Below are positions 22,006-34,264 of a DNA stretch of 64,000 nt, one piece after another; position 1 is the first letter of the stretch, and every line of letters starts with the position of its first letter. The notes beneath the pieces are model-generated. The model was not told the origin of the DNA. It saw only the letters and a list, made by a program, of their open reading frames with translations, and did not search any database. The position numbers and the translations under genes are program-made. The stretch comes from Oscarella lobularis (lineage: Eukaryota; Porifera; Homoscleromorpha; Homosclerophorida; Oscarellidae), in NCBI RefSeq assembly GCF_947507565.1, contig NC_089178.1:372001-436000 (forward strand). Direction: 5' to 3'.

Positions 22006-22699
22006 ATGGGAGACGAGCGCATGCTGGACATTTGGAAGAGCCTGAGAACTCCCAGACTGACGGCATCGACCGAATCGGCTCTTCCCAACGATATCATCAT
22101 CCAGGCTCGTCTACGAAAGGCGAGAGAATTACACAGCCTACGTCACAAAGACTATGCAACAGAATTTTACGGAACGATGAGCGAAAAGGAGCAGAAAAGG
22201 TGAGATAGATGCCGTTTCGACACAGTCGATGAGATTTCGTCTGATGTCTGGAGTGGAAGTGTCATTTCACAATTGCACCATTTGACACTCACTTTTCACA
22301 ACTTCGTGCTCTAGCAGTTCCTTTCTTGTCTTAAATGTGATCTTTTGAATAGGAAAAAGATACGAGAAACCCTGAAGACGCAAGTTCAAGAACAGGATGA
22401 TCGACGGTTGCGAGAACTGAGGCTGCGAAGCAAGTCTAATAATGAAGACGAAAAAGAAGAAATACACGATGAAAAAGAAGAGACGCAAAGAAAAGAGTCT
22501 TCTCACAAATTCAGAGATGGAAATAAGACGGTAGATAGTTTAGACTCCATCCACAATCAACCCAACCATGTCATCATTATTTTTCTAGATGATAGAATGG
22601 AGAGCGGAGCAACGCATTGCCCAACGAAAGAAGAACCAAGAGGTCGAACGCGAATTACTAAAAAAGTCACCAATAAATTGGAACAAAACACTGAGCTAA
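22006..22699 (+). CDS. Small charged coiled-coil protein, function unknown
   Basis: Three exons, 22006-22199, 22353-22530 and 22589-22699, with matching phases and a total of 160 residues. It begins MGDERMLDIWKSLRTPRL, continues with a helical, highly charged segment (RKARELHSLRHKDYATEFY, KKIRETLKTQVQEQDDRR), then an acidic Lys/Glu-rich linker, and ends MIEWRAEQRIAQRKKNQEVE ... SPINWNKTLS. The heptad-like pattern suggests a coiled coil. I do not recognise the family; ciliary or cytoskeletal small proteins of this look are common, but that is only resemblance. It is convergent with the SNX9-like gene, whose stop lies about 77 bp away. Confidence 0.65.
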
Positions 22700-22776
22700 G
22701 TACGTAAATTAGAAATACAAAAAACGTCAAAATTTTCTTCCGCAATATGAATTTATAATAGCCATTAAAATAAACT

Positions 22777-24954
22777 TTAAGACGATCCAGAAAAGGAACG
22801 ATCGAAAGTCCCTTGTAGCGTGACCCATTTATCCAACATCTGTGTGTATAAATGCCTAATTTACCACTACACTTACTGTAGACTCACTGACCTTTTGATG
22901 AAGCTCTATCTGCTTCTGCATATACGCGGACATCATTTGTCGAAAGTCGCGAAGCATACCGCAGTGATAATGATCGAATTCCGCCAAAAGAACGTTTGCT
23001 TGACTCTGCTCCACTTCAGAAGCGGCAACCATTGACTCTTTCTATAAAAAAGAAAAACGCGGTGAACGACGACGACAGACTGTAGCACAACTCGAACCGT
23101 TTCGCGTTCTCTTCGCGCCTGCATGGCATTAAAACGATCAGAGGCCTCTTTGTGAGGCAGAGCAGCAGCCTAGAAGACAACACTCGGTCAGAAAAAAAGC
23201 GATTAAGAGTCGTTCGTTGCTGTACAGCAAGAGAGGGTAATAACACGGAATATTCCCTTAGAGTTTGACACATTGTTGCTTGAGTTTCTCCGCTCTGTTC
23301 AGTGACCAGGGTTTGAATTTCGGCCATTCCGACACCAATTCCGTGAATCCCTTGCATTAGAGCAGCAAAACTAAAACAAGAAAAGAAGTCAAGCCGCTAT
23401 TTGCCCAAAATGTGCACCACATACTCTGAGCAATCTTTTCTCCAGCACCAATTTTCAACTTCCATCGAACCCTGCCTCTCCCCGGCGGATTGTCCCGTGG
23501 CAAGAAACACCATTGACCTACCAAATCCGCTGTAAGCAGCAGATAAAGCTGCACAAAATGAAACAAAAAATATCGAACATCAAGACATCCTCATATCCAA
23601 TTTACCAGTAGTCGAAGCACTGAGTTGATCGCATGAGCCCAGCAGGCCCTTCACGTTTTTCTCGAGGCAATGTCTATACTTACCAAAGCGTTCAATAATT
23701 TGCAGCCTGCAAAAAAATATGCCCTATTTAATTGAATAGCTCCCTTTCATAAATTTACCTATCATGAGGCACGTTTCCGGGTGGATACTCGATGTCATTC
23801 AAATAAATCGGACCAACGAATTTCCCATGAGGACGATTGAAAACGAGCGAACGCTTGACACTCTGCTTAGCCGACTTCCAGTCCTCAAGTACATTGATTA
23901 GAAAACAGAAGAAGAAACTAAAACGAGATGTCTGTGTACCTTTCCTTCTGATGCCGCGAGAAAGTAAGCAAAAGCGTGAGACGCGGCAAGAAGAGGATGT
24001 CGAGCCACCCGACAAAGAAACGCTTCCAGTGCTTGCTGTCTCTGACGGATAAAGTCCACGTCAAAACGGCCTGAGGTAGGGAGGTAAAAAATAAAACGTT
24101 TGCCGATTTATAAGTAGAAGTGCTTTGCCTGTAATTTGCTTTTCAGGCAGTGGAGGGATGCAAACGCCGGGAAAGAGTTCGGTGAATTGGTCGTGCAACC
24201 AAAGAAAGTGTTTGTATCGTCTCCTCACAGGGGCTGCAGACACCTTGAAGAAAGACGTCAGTCGGAGGAACGACGGAGATGTTTTCAATGCGATACATTT
24301 GTCTTCACTTCATAGACAATGAAATGTTTTATTCCGCTAAATTTGCTGTCCTTTTGGGGATTCGACACGGTGAGGGTCAGCGGCTCAACAGCTGACTGCC
24401 ACCTTGGTCCAAACTAAAAAAAAACAAAAATATTATTTAAATTTTTACACGACATAAATAGCCCCATAGGTACTGTATCCTACAATTATGCGGCATTGAT
24501 GCCTTGAATTGAGTACACCGGACGTTCCCTGGGTTTCTGCGGTGAAACTCGTGAAGTTAGCCACACTGGCTTGATCTGAAGCCGTTTCTTCTTCTACAGA
24601 CGGCGGAGGCGGTGGCAGTGTCGGAAAAAAGTGCGAATCGTTTCCGGCTGAAACCCCTCCTCCTCCGTCAGGAACGTCGATAACCTGTGCGATCTCGCTA
24701 TGCTATTAGATTTTTTGGCTGTAGGGTTTGGGTACTTTGACGTAGCTTGCTGGGAATAGGCCTGTTGTGTGCTGATCGACTTTTTTTCCTTCCCACCATC
24801 CGTCGCCGACGTCCTGACGGACGACGATGAGTCTCTCGCCCGCCTGAGAGAGTGCGTGCAAACCAATCTATTTTGCACGCGTATAGAAGCGTACGCGGAA
24901 GCCGAGTTCGACGTTTGAAGTCGGCTCGAAGTCGTACAACGCCTCGACTAGCAT
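22777..24954 (-). CDS. SNX9/SNX18/SNX33-family sorting nexin (SH3-PX-BAR)
   Basis: Minus-strand multi-exon gene. An N-terminal SH3 domain is split by one intron: MLVEALYDFEPTSNVELGFR, then AGERLIVVRQDVGDGWWEG and TGLFPASYVK. A Pro/Ser/Thr linker (TLPPPPPSVEEE) follows. The PX region has KFSGIKHFIVYEV, VRRRYKHFLWLHDQF and CIPPLPEKQITG, then DFIRQRQQALEAFLCRVARH (about 24050) and DWKSAKQSVKRS (about 23880). Last is a BAR-type coiled-coil ending in KESMVAASEVEQSQANVLL ... HYHCGMLRDF and a final short exon to the TAA at 22777. This order and KFxGIK/RRYKHFDWL-like motifs define the SNX9 subfamily, which couples membrane curvature, dynamin and N-WASP in endocytosis. It pre-dates the vertebrate split into three paralogs, so no single symbol is given. 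Confidence 0.88.
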
Positions 24955-24978
24955 CTTGCTGAAGCGCACGTTACTAGG

Positions 24979-25064
24979 ATGCAGGGTTGATTGATTGCAG
25001 GGTTGATTGCAGCATAGATATAACAGTGATTGCAGGGCAGGGATTGATTGATTGATTGATTCCC
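24979..25064. repeat. TGATTGA / GATTGCAGGG low-complexity repeat
   Basis: Interspersed copies of ttgattgcaggg and a run of gattgattgattgattgatt lie upstream of the SNX9-like start, between that gene and the calcium channel 3' end. Confidence 0.8.
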
Positions 25065-25219
25065 ATTGTGATTCGCTAAAAAGTGCCTTTTCCTATTGCA
25101 CAACAGTTTACGGATGCTAAAATGCCTAAACAATATTGTAGTCAACCGGGGTACTGTAGCTGTCAAAGTCTAACACATTCCTTATTTTCGTTGACAAATT
25201 TGGAGGCATTCTCCTTATC

Positions 25220-28200
25220 CTACACCGACGTTTCCCTAACTGTACGTGGGCGTCTCTGACAGTGCTCAGAACTTGCCGACGGAGAGTCGTCCTCTGGTTC
25301 TGACGACGACGACAACGACGAATCTAAGCTAACTGACGACACCAGACTGGGGTAGAAAGAATGACGACGATCCGTGAAATCGTTGTCGCTAATGGTCCTA
25401 CTCTTGTCTTCAATACTACCCTTGACTTCTTCTTCCGGCTCGACTCCGACGTCGCGCGAACCTTCACGGACTTCGGCAACGCGCTCTTCCGCCGCGATCT
25501 GCTGCAATAGTTCCTCCAAATCGTCTTCGGAAACGCGACACACGTCGAACAGTTCCCTTTCGACGGCGTCGATGGCCTCCTGATTGAGTATCCCGCCGCA
25601 ACCCTCCTCCTCGAGCACTTTCTCCACCACGCTGCGAGTGCTGCCCGTTGTTCCGATGCTGCTCACGTCATCCGACATTGATGTGACGTTGGAGTTTAGT
25701 CTCAGACGCGACATTCTGAGGAAGGCGGAGAGAGGTCTCAAACTGTCCGCCTCGCCGGCGACGGTCATGTGAGAATTGGCTGTCACCATGGACGAAGACG
25801 GCGATTCGCAGCGCGCCGTGTAGAACGTATCTTCGCTCGATGAGCTGCTTCGACTAATCTGTTGCTCTAAGCGTTTGACAGACGCAGCCTCGGTCGTCGC
25901 ATCGTACTCAGATACGGTGATGAGTGGTTTCGATGGGGTTGGAGGATTGCGAACCGGGGAAACGACCGTTTCCCAGCTGTTGTTCTGGGGCTCTTCGTCT
26001 ACGGCTTCACTGCTTCTCGGAGTAGTAGAAAAATCTAAAGACTTTGCCTAGAAACGAAATCATTGATTATCAACGGAAAAAATTTTGACGTATATATACC
26101 GCACGATCTTCGAGTACAAATGATCGCCATCGTTTTCTCTTCTCTTCAGCCGTTTCTCTGCGTTACGAAACGTCGTACATGGGCCAATAATCCTCGGCTT
26201 TTCTTACCCAGCGCACCACGTCGAAGGCAACGGCTTTTCCGCGCGATCCAAGTCACTGGCACTTGACCTTCCTCTCCAGGCTACTAGGTTGCGAACACTA
26301 GCTTGATCGGGCGGACTCAACTCCTCCTTCTGCGCAAATACAACCTATTGTCTTGCATTTACACGATTTGGGCCGCGGCAGATTACGATTTCTTCCGCTG
26401 TCTTCGACTTTCTCGCCTTGAAGCGCTGAAAGCAGTTCTGTATAAGCATGACGGCGTAAAATTTTCCAACCGTCGCTGTCGTGTCTGAGTTCAATTAAAT
26501 TGAAGGTAGCAATTCGCTTGATGCCATGCACTTACTAACCGTCGGGAGGGATGACTTGATTGATAGTTTCTTTGCCCACACCTGGCCACACTTTCCTTAT
26601 AATACCTCTGAGTTGCATGTCGCATACCTCTCTATTAACACCTAAGCGGGACGAGAGAACTTACACAAAAGCTGACAAATCCGTGTAATTCGAAAACGTA
26701 CCGATTTTGATTTTTAGTTCTGTTCGTACGAGAGCAAATAGAGTTCCGCTAAACGTCACCATCCCCTCTTCATCCATTGGCATATTCATACTTATCATTC
26801 GCTGAACCGAGAATGTGAGAAGAGCAAAACAAAATAAAGAAGTTTACTCTATAAGCGATTCTGTGAGGACAGCACTTTCCTAGACCAAGTGGAGGCTCGA
26901 GCTTCTGAAGAAGCGGAACTACTTGACTGTGATGAATTTGTCCGCTAAATTCCACACAAGAAACGTATGTGGTCTTTTTTTATGGATACATTAATTATCT
27001 CTTACCTTCCTTTTGGATCAAACGTTTCCCATACGACAACAAAGTTGTCCAAGTGCTGCGCTCCCAATATTGATTTGTCGCGAGTTAAATAATCAAAATT
27101 GTCCAAGATAATTGCCAAAAAGAGATTGATTATCTAAAAAAGATAATCAGAAGCTAGCACCCCTGGACGAACCCAAGCGTACCAAAAAAGAACACAGGGT
27201 GATAAATGAAAGAAAGTATGCGTAAGAAAACCAGGTGCCGCACATTTTTCCCGACGAATCGGAGCGCGGATCACACCTAACGGTGTTCGAACAGGCAATC
27301 ATTATATTCTGCCAACTTTCTCCCGTTGCCGATCGAAACAAAACCATCAGAGCCTGAAAAAATGTCTGAAAGTTGTTGTGTCGAAAGACGTCTGTAGACG
27401 AGTCGGAGTTGATTCGACCAAATAACTAGAAAATGGATACACACGGTAAAACTATGACACCGATACGCGAACGTACTTGCATTCCAATAACGGCGTATAT
27501 GTAAAAATTTAAAGCAATCACAATCGCGACGTACGGTAGGCTCTAAACAAAATACCGATGTGCAAATTGATATACATGTATGTAAAACCTGCAGCGATTT
27601 GAGAAACGTCCAAAGGAGGGTTTTGATGCCTTTCTGTTTGTGTAAGAGCTTCACCAACCGAAACGTTCGAAATATGCGAAAGAAATTCAAGTGCACGCCG
27701 TGATACTTATTTCGTCCCTGTAAAACGCGATCTATGTATCAATCAGAATACAGTAACCTAAAACCCTTTACCAAGGACAGTTGTAGAGTCATGTCAATCA
27801 CGCTGCCAATGACAAGAAGAAAGTCGAAAACGTTCCACTTCTCTCTAAAATAGTGCTGACGTAGAACTAAATTAGTACATCACCGCAAAAAAAGTATTAG
27901 CGTCGACTGAAACCTTGGGTGTAAAGGCAATCAACTTGAGCAGACATTCCACTGTGTAGAATACGGTGAATAGCATATTGAGATATTCCAAAACTGCGCT
28001 GTAGATTTCTGATTGACCATGGTGCTACATAAACGCGTCGTGGCATACAGTACTTGAAACCATTTTTGGCTTTTCTACCTTTAGCATCATTAGAACTGTA
28101 TTGATAGCAATACATGTCAATGTGAGCATTTCAAATTTATTCGACGTCACGACGTTCCACAGGGCCCGAAGCACGCGATGAGTTGGTCTGTATACGCAGT

Positions 28201-31200
28201 TTGGCTTTGTTTTTAGGGCAAATTCCAAACAAGCCCTCTAGGTAAGCACGGCGACGGTAAAGGAACTGACGTACGTGCATGCACCCTTATTGTACCTGAT
28301 TTTTGTCCAGCTCCGACTCTTTGAATTCCTCCTCGCCTTCTCGCTGAAATGTCACAATGACAAAGCCAATAAAAATGTTCATGATAAAAAATGCAATCAC
28401 GATGACGTAGATGACAAAAAAGAGAGCGACGGCCGGTCGATTATCTCTAATTGGACCAAAATCTTCCTCAGTAGAATCAATGCCCCAATAGAGAAAGCTA
28501 CAAATAGACGACATAAGTGTCACCTTCGCTTAAGCCATGAGCACTTACGTGGGCCAGCCCTCTAGAGTCGACATGGGAAACAAGGCTTTCGTCGCTTCGA
28601 AAAAATTGTCAAAATTAAAGTTTCGTCTCTTCCACACGCGATCGGCCACCTAAGTGTCTGTGTGAGATCGATTGTCACAATGCGCGAAATAAAAGCGAAC
28701 CACGGGCTTTGCGATGTCACCTTCAGGATACGTCAAAAAGCGACCTCTAGAAAAAACCGTCAAGCTAATTAAAGTAGACTCGAGCATCCTTTCTAACTGG
28801 CATTCAACTTCGGTCATCTTCGATAAATCCGTGCAATAGAAGAAAGTTCCCTGACAAACGGAGTCACAGCGAATCAAACATCACCGGATCTACTACCTTG
28901 AACAGTTGCACTCCAATAACGGCAAATACAAAATGGAGTAATACAGTGACTATAATAATCTTTCCCATCGATTTCACAGATGCAACCAGACATCCTATAG
29001 CGTGCTGAAGACAAAGTGTTCATTAAAATCGTTCAATTTTCTAGCTGACTTGCCTTTAGTCCCGGCGCTCTGTTTATGGCTCGCAAAGGACGAAGCACGC
29101 GGAAGACTCGAAGAGTCTTCAGTACGCCCAAGTCAACGGTCTGACCTCCGACATCTCTAAAACGGGAGAGAAAAGCGCTTCATTGATTATATAAGAGAAT
29201 CTTATCGTATTATAGTTGTACTTCAGCGCGAGAGTGGAGAGAGAAAACACGACTACGCAGAAATCGAGAATATTGAATCCGGAACGAAGGTACGACCCTT
29301 TGTGACGGATGAATCCAAATGCAAAAATCTGCCAAAAAGAGATTTGTCACAAATCGCGGCGAACCGAACGCCGTGCGGCATTTCTCTTTATACCTTGGTA
29401 CACATCTCCAAAGTAAACGCGGCGGTAAAAACGTAGTCAAAATACTCCAGAATCCTATTCCTCAGGGAGTTATTCGGATCGAGAAGGGGATCCTCGGCGG
29501 CAAGTGCAATACAACTGAGAGAGATGAGCGTCAGACTGAACGTGGGAAAGTAACGCCAAGTGACGAAACGATAGCAGCCCCAACGCAATCGATTTCGCGG
29601 ACCGACGCAGAAGCAGGACGTCGTATCCGGAAGCGATTGACGTCTCGCTTCGTGTTGAACGCCGCCGAACGGCAGACGGAGAAACGAACGCATATAAAAC
29701 GACGACCTCTCTCGAGGTTCGTCTTGAGAGAACGCGACACTCGATATCATTGTCCCTTGAAAAGAGTCGGCTTACCCTTACCCTTGAGCGGCGCTGGTGC
29801 CACCTGTCTAACGTTCACTGAATCGAGACCGGTTCGTTTGCCGATTGAAAGCGAATCGATCGATCTAGAACCGCGTGCACTTTATTAATCTATTGACTAT
29901 TCATTTCAAATCTTCACTTTGCATCGATGCTGCTCTTTCGACTGGCGCTGCAGCTGTGATTGATCGAGTCGGATAAGCGATGACTAGCCTTGTTCTGTTC
30001 GGCGTACTCCTTGATTTTCTGTCGTGCCTCCTGTCGCGATTTTCGCCTCAGCTCGCGTTGCAGCTCCTGCTCCATTGTCAGCGTCTCGGCGTCGGCCAAA
30101 TTGTCGACGGCAATGGCAAGAAAAACGTTGAGAAGAATATCTCGAAAGGCAGAACTAAAGCAGAAAGGCGATACACGCGAAAAAAGCGACTTACAATTGC
30201 CCAAAACGACGAGGACGACGAAATATAAAACGGCAAGGGCGCCCGGTCCGCGAATTCCGCCGTAAGCTTGCACTCCCAAGTACATTACTTCATTCCAGTC
30301 TTCTCCGGTAAGAATCTTTAGTGAGGATATATAGGAAATAGTCATTTCACGTGCCGGTCGTACCTGAAAGACCGTGAGAAGTGACGAGACGAAACTGTCA
30401 AAATTAGACCGAGGAACGCCGTAATCAAAATTGAATCTATCATATGGTTCAGAGAAAAATAATAACCGGTTAGGAAAGCTGTCGTTATTTCCTACCTTCC
30501 GCCGAATAACTGCATACCAAGTAGAGCAAAAATAACGATGAAAAGAAAGAGGAGGAATAGTAGACTGAGAATGGAGCGAATACTATTCAATAGCGAAGCG
30601 ACGAGATTTTTCAGCGAAATCCAATATCTAAAGAAGACGGAAGCCCATTTCTCACAATCACGTCGCGCAATCGACGCCACGTACGAAGGAAAGAGCTTGA
30701 ATATTCGCAAAAGACGAAAGCACCTCAGAACGCTGATGCCAATTGGCTTCATTTCGCCAAACACCTGCACTAAAAATTCAATGCAACTGGCGAGAACGAC
30801 GACGCAGTCGAATCGATTGAAATTGGACATGAAATAGTTGCTGACGCCCAGCCCGTACATCTTCAGAGCCATCTCCAGCACGAACGACGACAAGAAGAAG
30901 GCATTCGATATCCAGTGAAATTTCTTCAAAATGACGCCTTCTCCGTAATGCTCGAACGACAGACTGACCGTGTTGACGAAGACGAGCACGATTATGATCC
31001 AGTAGAAGCCGGCCGACTTCACCAAAGAGCGTATAGTAGGTCGAAAGCGAGCGTTAAACCGTCCAAGACACGTACTAATGCAAAGATACATATGGAGGGA
31101 AAAGATTTTTCTAAAAATTGATTTCTGACCATATTCGCCCACGTTGGTCTTTCGCCTTCTCCTCGTCGACCGTTTCTTCATTTTCGACATCATTTCTGTC

Positions 31201-32821
31201 GTCGCCTTCGCTCCGCTGTTTCGTCGCCGTTGCCGTCGTCGTTGTTGTTGCCGTAATCGTCGTCGTCGCCGTCGTCGTCATCGTCGTCGTCGCCGTCGTC
31301 GTCGTCGTCGCCGTCGTCGTCGCTGGGTTTGGCGCCGACGTCATTGGCGTTGCAGACTCGCCTATCTCGCCCTCGGCAATCCAGTCGAGAAACGTTCGTA
31401 CGTCGTTAGCGATTTTCTGCTTTTCTCTTAGCTTCTTGAAGGCGCCTCTCGCCTGGGCTCTATTGCGCTCGCGCGTGAACTCGCCGCTGAGAACGCCCAA
31501 GACTAAATTGAGGACGAAAAACGATCCAATGCATATGAGAGTGATAAAATAAACCCAAGGCCATTTCGATCCAACGGCATCTTGAATCTGAACGAGAAAC
31601 ATTGCCCATTAAATAAAAAGTATTTTCTCTTTACCCAATACATGATTTGAGTCCAGCCTTCGGTCGTTATGCATTGGAAGACGGTCAGCATGGCCAAGCC
31701 AATGTTATCAAAACTCGTGATTCCATAATTGGGTCCTTCCCACTTGGGAAGGCAAACGAAGTGCTCAGCCACCTCCTCGCAGCTGAAGCCCTCACCTGAC
31801 GGCGAGCACGGGTGGTTCGACGCCAGCTGGCCTAAACGCGTCCACGTGGCGATAGCGATGAAAAAAAAATAAGACATTCGATTTGCTAACCGGTTATGTT
31901 ATTATAACAGGCATTGTGAAGTTTTCCGCTGAGAAACTCCAAGCCGATGACGGCGTAGAGTATGATCACAAAGAGAACGAGAAGGGAGACGTGAAAAAGA
32001 GGTATGATAGCTCGAAGTATGGAGTTGACAACCACTTGGAGACCTATTGATAGATGACACCCTTTGACATGCACGCATTCCTCGCCTTCTTACTCGGAAA
32101 TCCCGATACAATTCGTAGGGGTCGGAGAACGCGAAATGCTCTCAACGCTTTCACGTCGAGCATTTCGAAGCCACCTATATGACCGATCACGTCAATAACA
32201 CTAATAATAATAATAATAATAATAACACAGGCAATCGATCACTAATAACGAATCCTTTGCCTTACCCTAGAAGAACTATTAGAAAATCCAATACGTTCCA
32301 CGCGTTGCGAAGATAGGTATGAGGTGCGAAAACGAGTCCGTCGGCAATGATTTTCAGCGACGACTCGACGACGAATATTCCCAAGAAAACGTACTCGAAC
32401 GTTTCCTGGGGGAAAAAGAAGGTTTCGTACAGGCAGAGGACCCCATGCACAAGTCGGATTTCAAATATACGAGCTGTTCGTTTCGGATTGTTGTGTCGCC
32501 CCTAGGCAACGGTTCGTAGGCGGCCAAAGCACAACAATTCGCTATGATTGTGCCTAAGATGAAGAACTCGAAGGGCGTAGAAACAAAAAAATAGGCGAGA
32601 GTCGAGGAAGAAAACGTCGGTCGAATCGGATTATAAGAATAATATCGAAAAAGATATTTCCAATCGACAATTTGTATGACGGTTCGTCTGAACCAATTCG
32701 TTTTGCGCAGACAGAGGAGAGCGACGTCGGCTCGTCGTCGGCTGACGTCCGGCTTGTTGCACGACGACAAGGTCCCAATGAACGTTTTCCACTTGCCGCT
32801 GTTCGAATCCAATGAAGTCAT
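25220..32821 (-). CDS. Voltage-gated calcium channel alpha-1 subunit (Cav1/2-like)
   Basis: About 30 short exons encode four six-helix repeats. Repeat [19 protein letters not shown] (S1, about 32560), [18 protein letters not shown] (S4, about 32120), pore TTEGWTQ (about 31660). The I-II linker holds an alpha-interaction-domain-like [18 protein letters not shown] (about 31400), where the beta subunit docks. Repeat II: S4 [14 protein letters not shown] (about 30715), pore LTGEDWNE (about 30300). Repeat III: S4 [19 protein letters not shown] (about 29100), pore STLEGWP (about 28565). Repeat IV: S4 [14 protein letters not shown] (about 27665), pore ATGESWQ (about 27320). All four filters carry Glu, the high-voltage-activated calcium pattern. 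The tail has [14 protein letters not shown] (about 26890), then pre-IQ/IQ with [19 protein letters not shown] (about 26440), the calmodulin site, and a Ser/Glu-rich C-terminus. High-voltage type is clear; assignment to Cav1 or Cav2 is not. Confidence 0.92.
31221..31323. repeat. GTC/GAC trinucleotide tract coding a Thr/Ala run in the Cav I-II linker
   Basis: Nearly pure gtc/gcc triplets on the plus strand, read on the minus strand as a long alternation of ACG/ACT-type Thr and GCG Ala codons. It sits directly after the beta-subunit docking helix of the calcium channel and stays in frame. Confidence 0.85.
32203..32226. repeat. AAT microsatellite in a Cav intron
   Basis: About seven AAT units in an intron of repeat I. 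Confidence 0.85.
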
Positions 32822-33270
32822 TTTCGCTGCTGCTTCGAAATGACGCTGCTCTCGCTCCGGGGTCCCCTTTTGATCTTCCCAACGGGTGTTTTACGAGTCA
32901 CGCGAGCGCCGGACGACGTGCTAAGGCTCATTGCTGCGGAGGCGCGCTCGTTCGGCTCTCGCCAGAAGTTCCCTGAAGCACGCTAAGTGTGAAACAGAAG
33001 CATGTGGAGAATTTTTTAGATGCCAGTGCCGCCATACAAACAATGTCATGTATAAAACGTGTTCGTGCAGCTACTTAGCTAGACCGGTCTATTAGCAAAA
33101 ACGTTTTGAAATGCAAGAATCACCGCTTTGCTGCAAACTTCTCCGTGCTTTTCCTCCACGTTTAGTGTATCTGCAGCGCTAATAACCGAGTTAAAACAAG
33201 TCTCCAATAGCAAAACCCTAGCTTGAATAAAAAAGCTGAGACAAGGAGCCGAGGCGAAGTGCTCTCAGGA

Positions 33271-33512
33271 ATGGAATTTGGCAACAAGTGTGTCAAAAAT
33301 ACAGAAACAGAGAAAGCACGAAACGATGAAACGAGCCCGCCTGTCACTTGTTATGACTGTGCACACGTCAGCAAACGGCTGGGCAAATGGGTGGGCAGGC
33401 TACTTTCAAAAGGACAGGTAGTTTGTTAGTTGGAAAAAGACGAGCTGACGCCGATATAAATTAGGTTGCGTCTTCTGAAGAAGCTGACGTCGAGGCATCA
33501 TCTTGTCAATAA
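33271..33512 (+). CDS. Possible small two-exon gene, function unknown
   Basis: An exon beginning MEFGNKCVKNTETEKARND and containing TCYDCAHVSKRLGKWVGRL can be spliced, with donor at GGACAG|gtagtt near 33418 and acceptor near 33463, to ASSEEADVEASSCQ and a stop. The stop overlaps an AATAAA signal. Total about 65-66 residues. There is no recognised domain; a CxxC pair is present. An upstream exon is possible but could not be phased. Low confidence. Confidence 0.3.
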
Positions 33513-34264
33513 AAAAGGATTGAGCGTCAAGACAACGCTATAGGGTCGGTGTATCAATGAATGAATTGGGAAGCCCATCACAGCTAACCTGATATAAACT
33601 TTGTATGAAAGAAGTTGGGCCTTCAACTGAAGACTATATGCATGGCAACGTCCGACGAGTGTTTTTCGTCGCCATGATAGTCGATTATTACGTCGAAATC
33701 GCCAGCATTGACGCAGGCCTGAAATTCCAGAGCCGCCACCATTCCACATGAATCGACAGAGGTCCTCCGCGCCAGCGAGACGTCAGTTTCAGGTGACAAC
33801 GACGTAGAAAAGTGTACTACTCGCGCAGTCGCAGAAGCGTCGCACCAGCATCTTGCAGCCGTTCCATTGTTACGTCAGAGATCCATGATCCAATCAGGGA
33901 TCCCTGATCCAATCATACATCTACCAGCAGGGCCTACCAGCAGAGACTTCTACATAGACATGTACATAGAAGGCTCTGCTGCCAGGTGATGACAGATGTT
34001 TCCACCACAGTGTAACATGCACAGTATATATTGCCACGGTGGGCGCCGTGTCAGTCAAGGAAATCTTCGCGAACACCTTGTACTCCTAAGACAACTCTTG
34101 TTCATACTGTATGGTCACGGATTGTGACCGTGATATGGTTAGCTACTACAACCAACACCGTGGATCGTGAGGGTGACTTATACGCTTTCAGAACATGCAG
34201 TGAAAAACGTGACAACCCAGGGTCTGGTGCATCACCGTGGGTGCAGAGCCACGCAGTCTATATA
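33513..34264. other. Intergenic region with inverted and direct repeats
   Basis: No supported gene in about 750 bp. On the minus strand an ATG near 33740 opens a 39-codon frame (MVAALEFQACVNAGDFDVII ...), which may be a stray exon. Several hairpin-forming repeats are present (33881-33985, and tggtcacgg/gtgaccgtga near 34110-34132). Confidence 0.4.
33881..33985. repeat. Short direct repeats and hairpin
   Basis: atccatgatccaatcag and atccctgatccaatcat are adjacent direct repeats (33881-33916). ctaccagcag occurs twice (33921 and 33934). The arm around 33934-33955 is largely complementary to acatagaaggctctgctgccag at 33964-33985, giving an imperfect hairpin. Confidence 0.7.

Noticed and set aside
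31118-31552. 144-residue plus-strand frame rich in Val
   Set aside because: Antisense reading of the Cav trinucleotide repeat.
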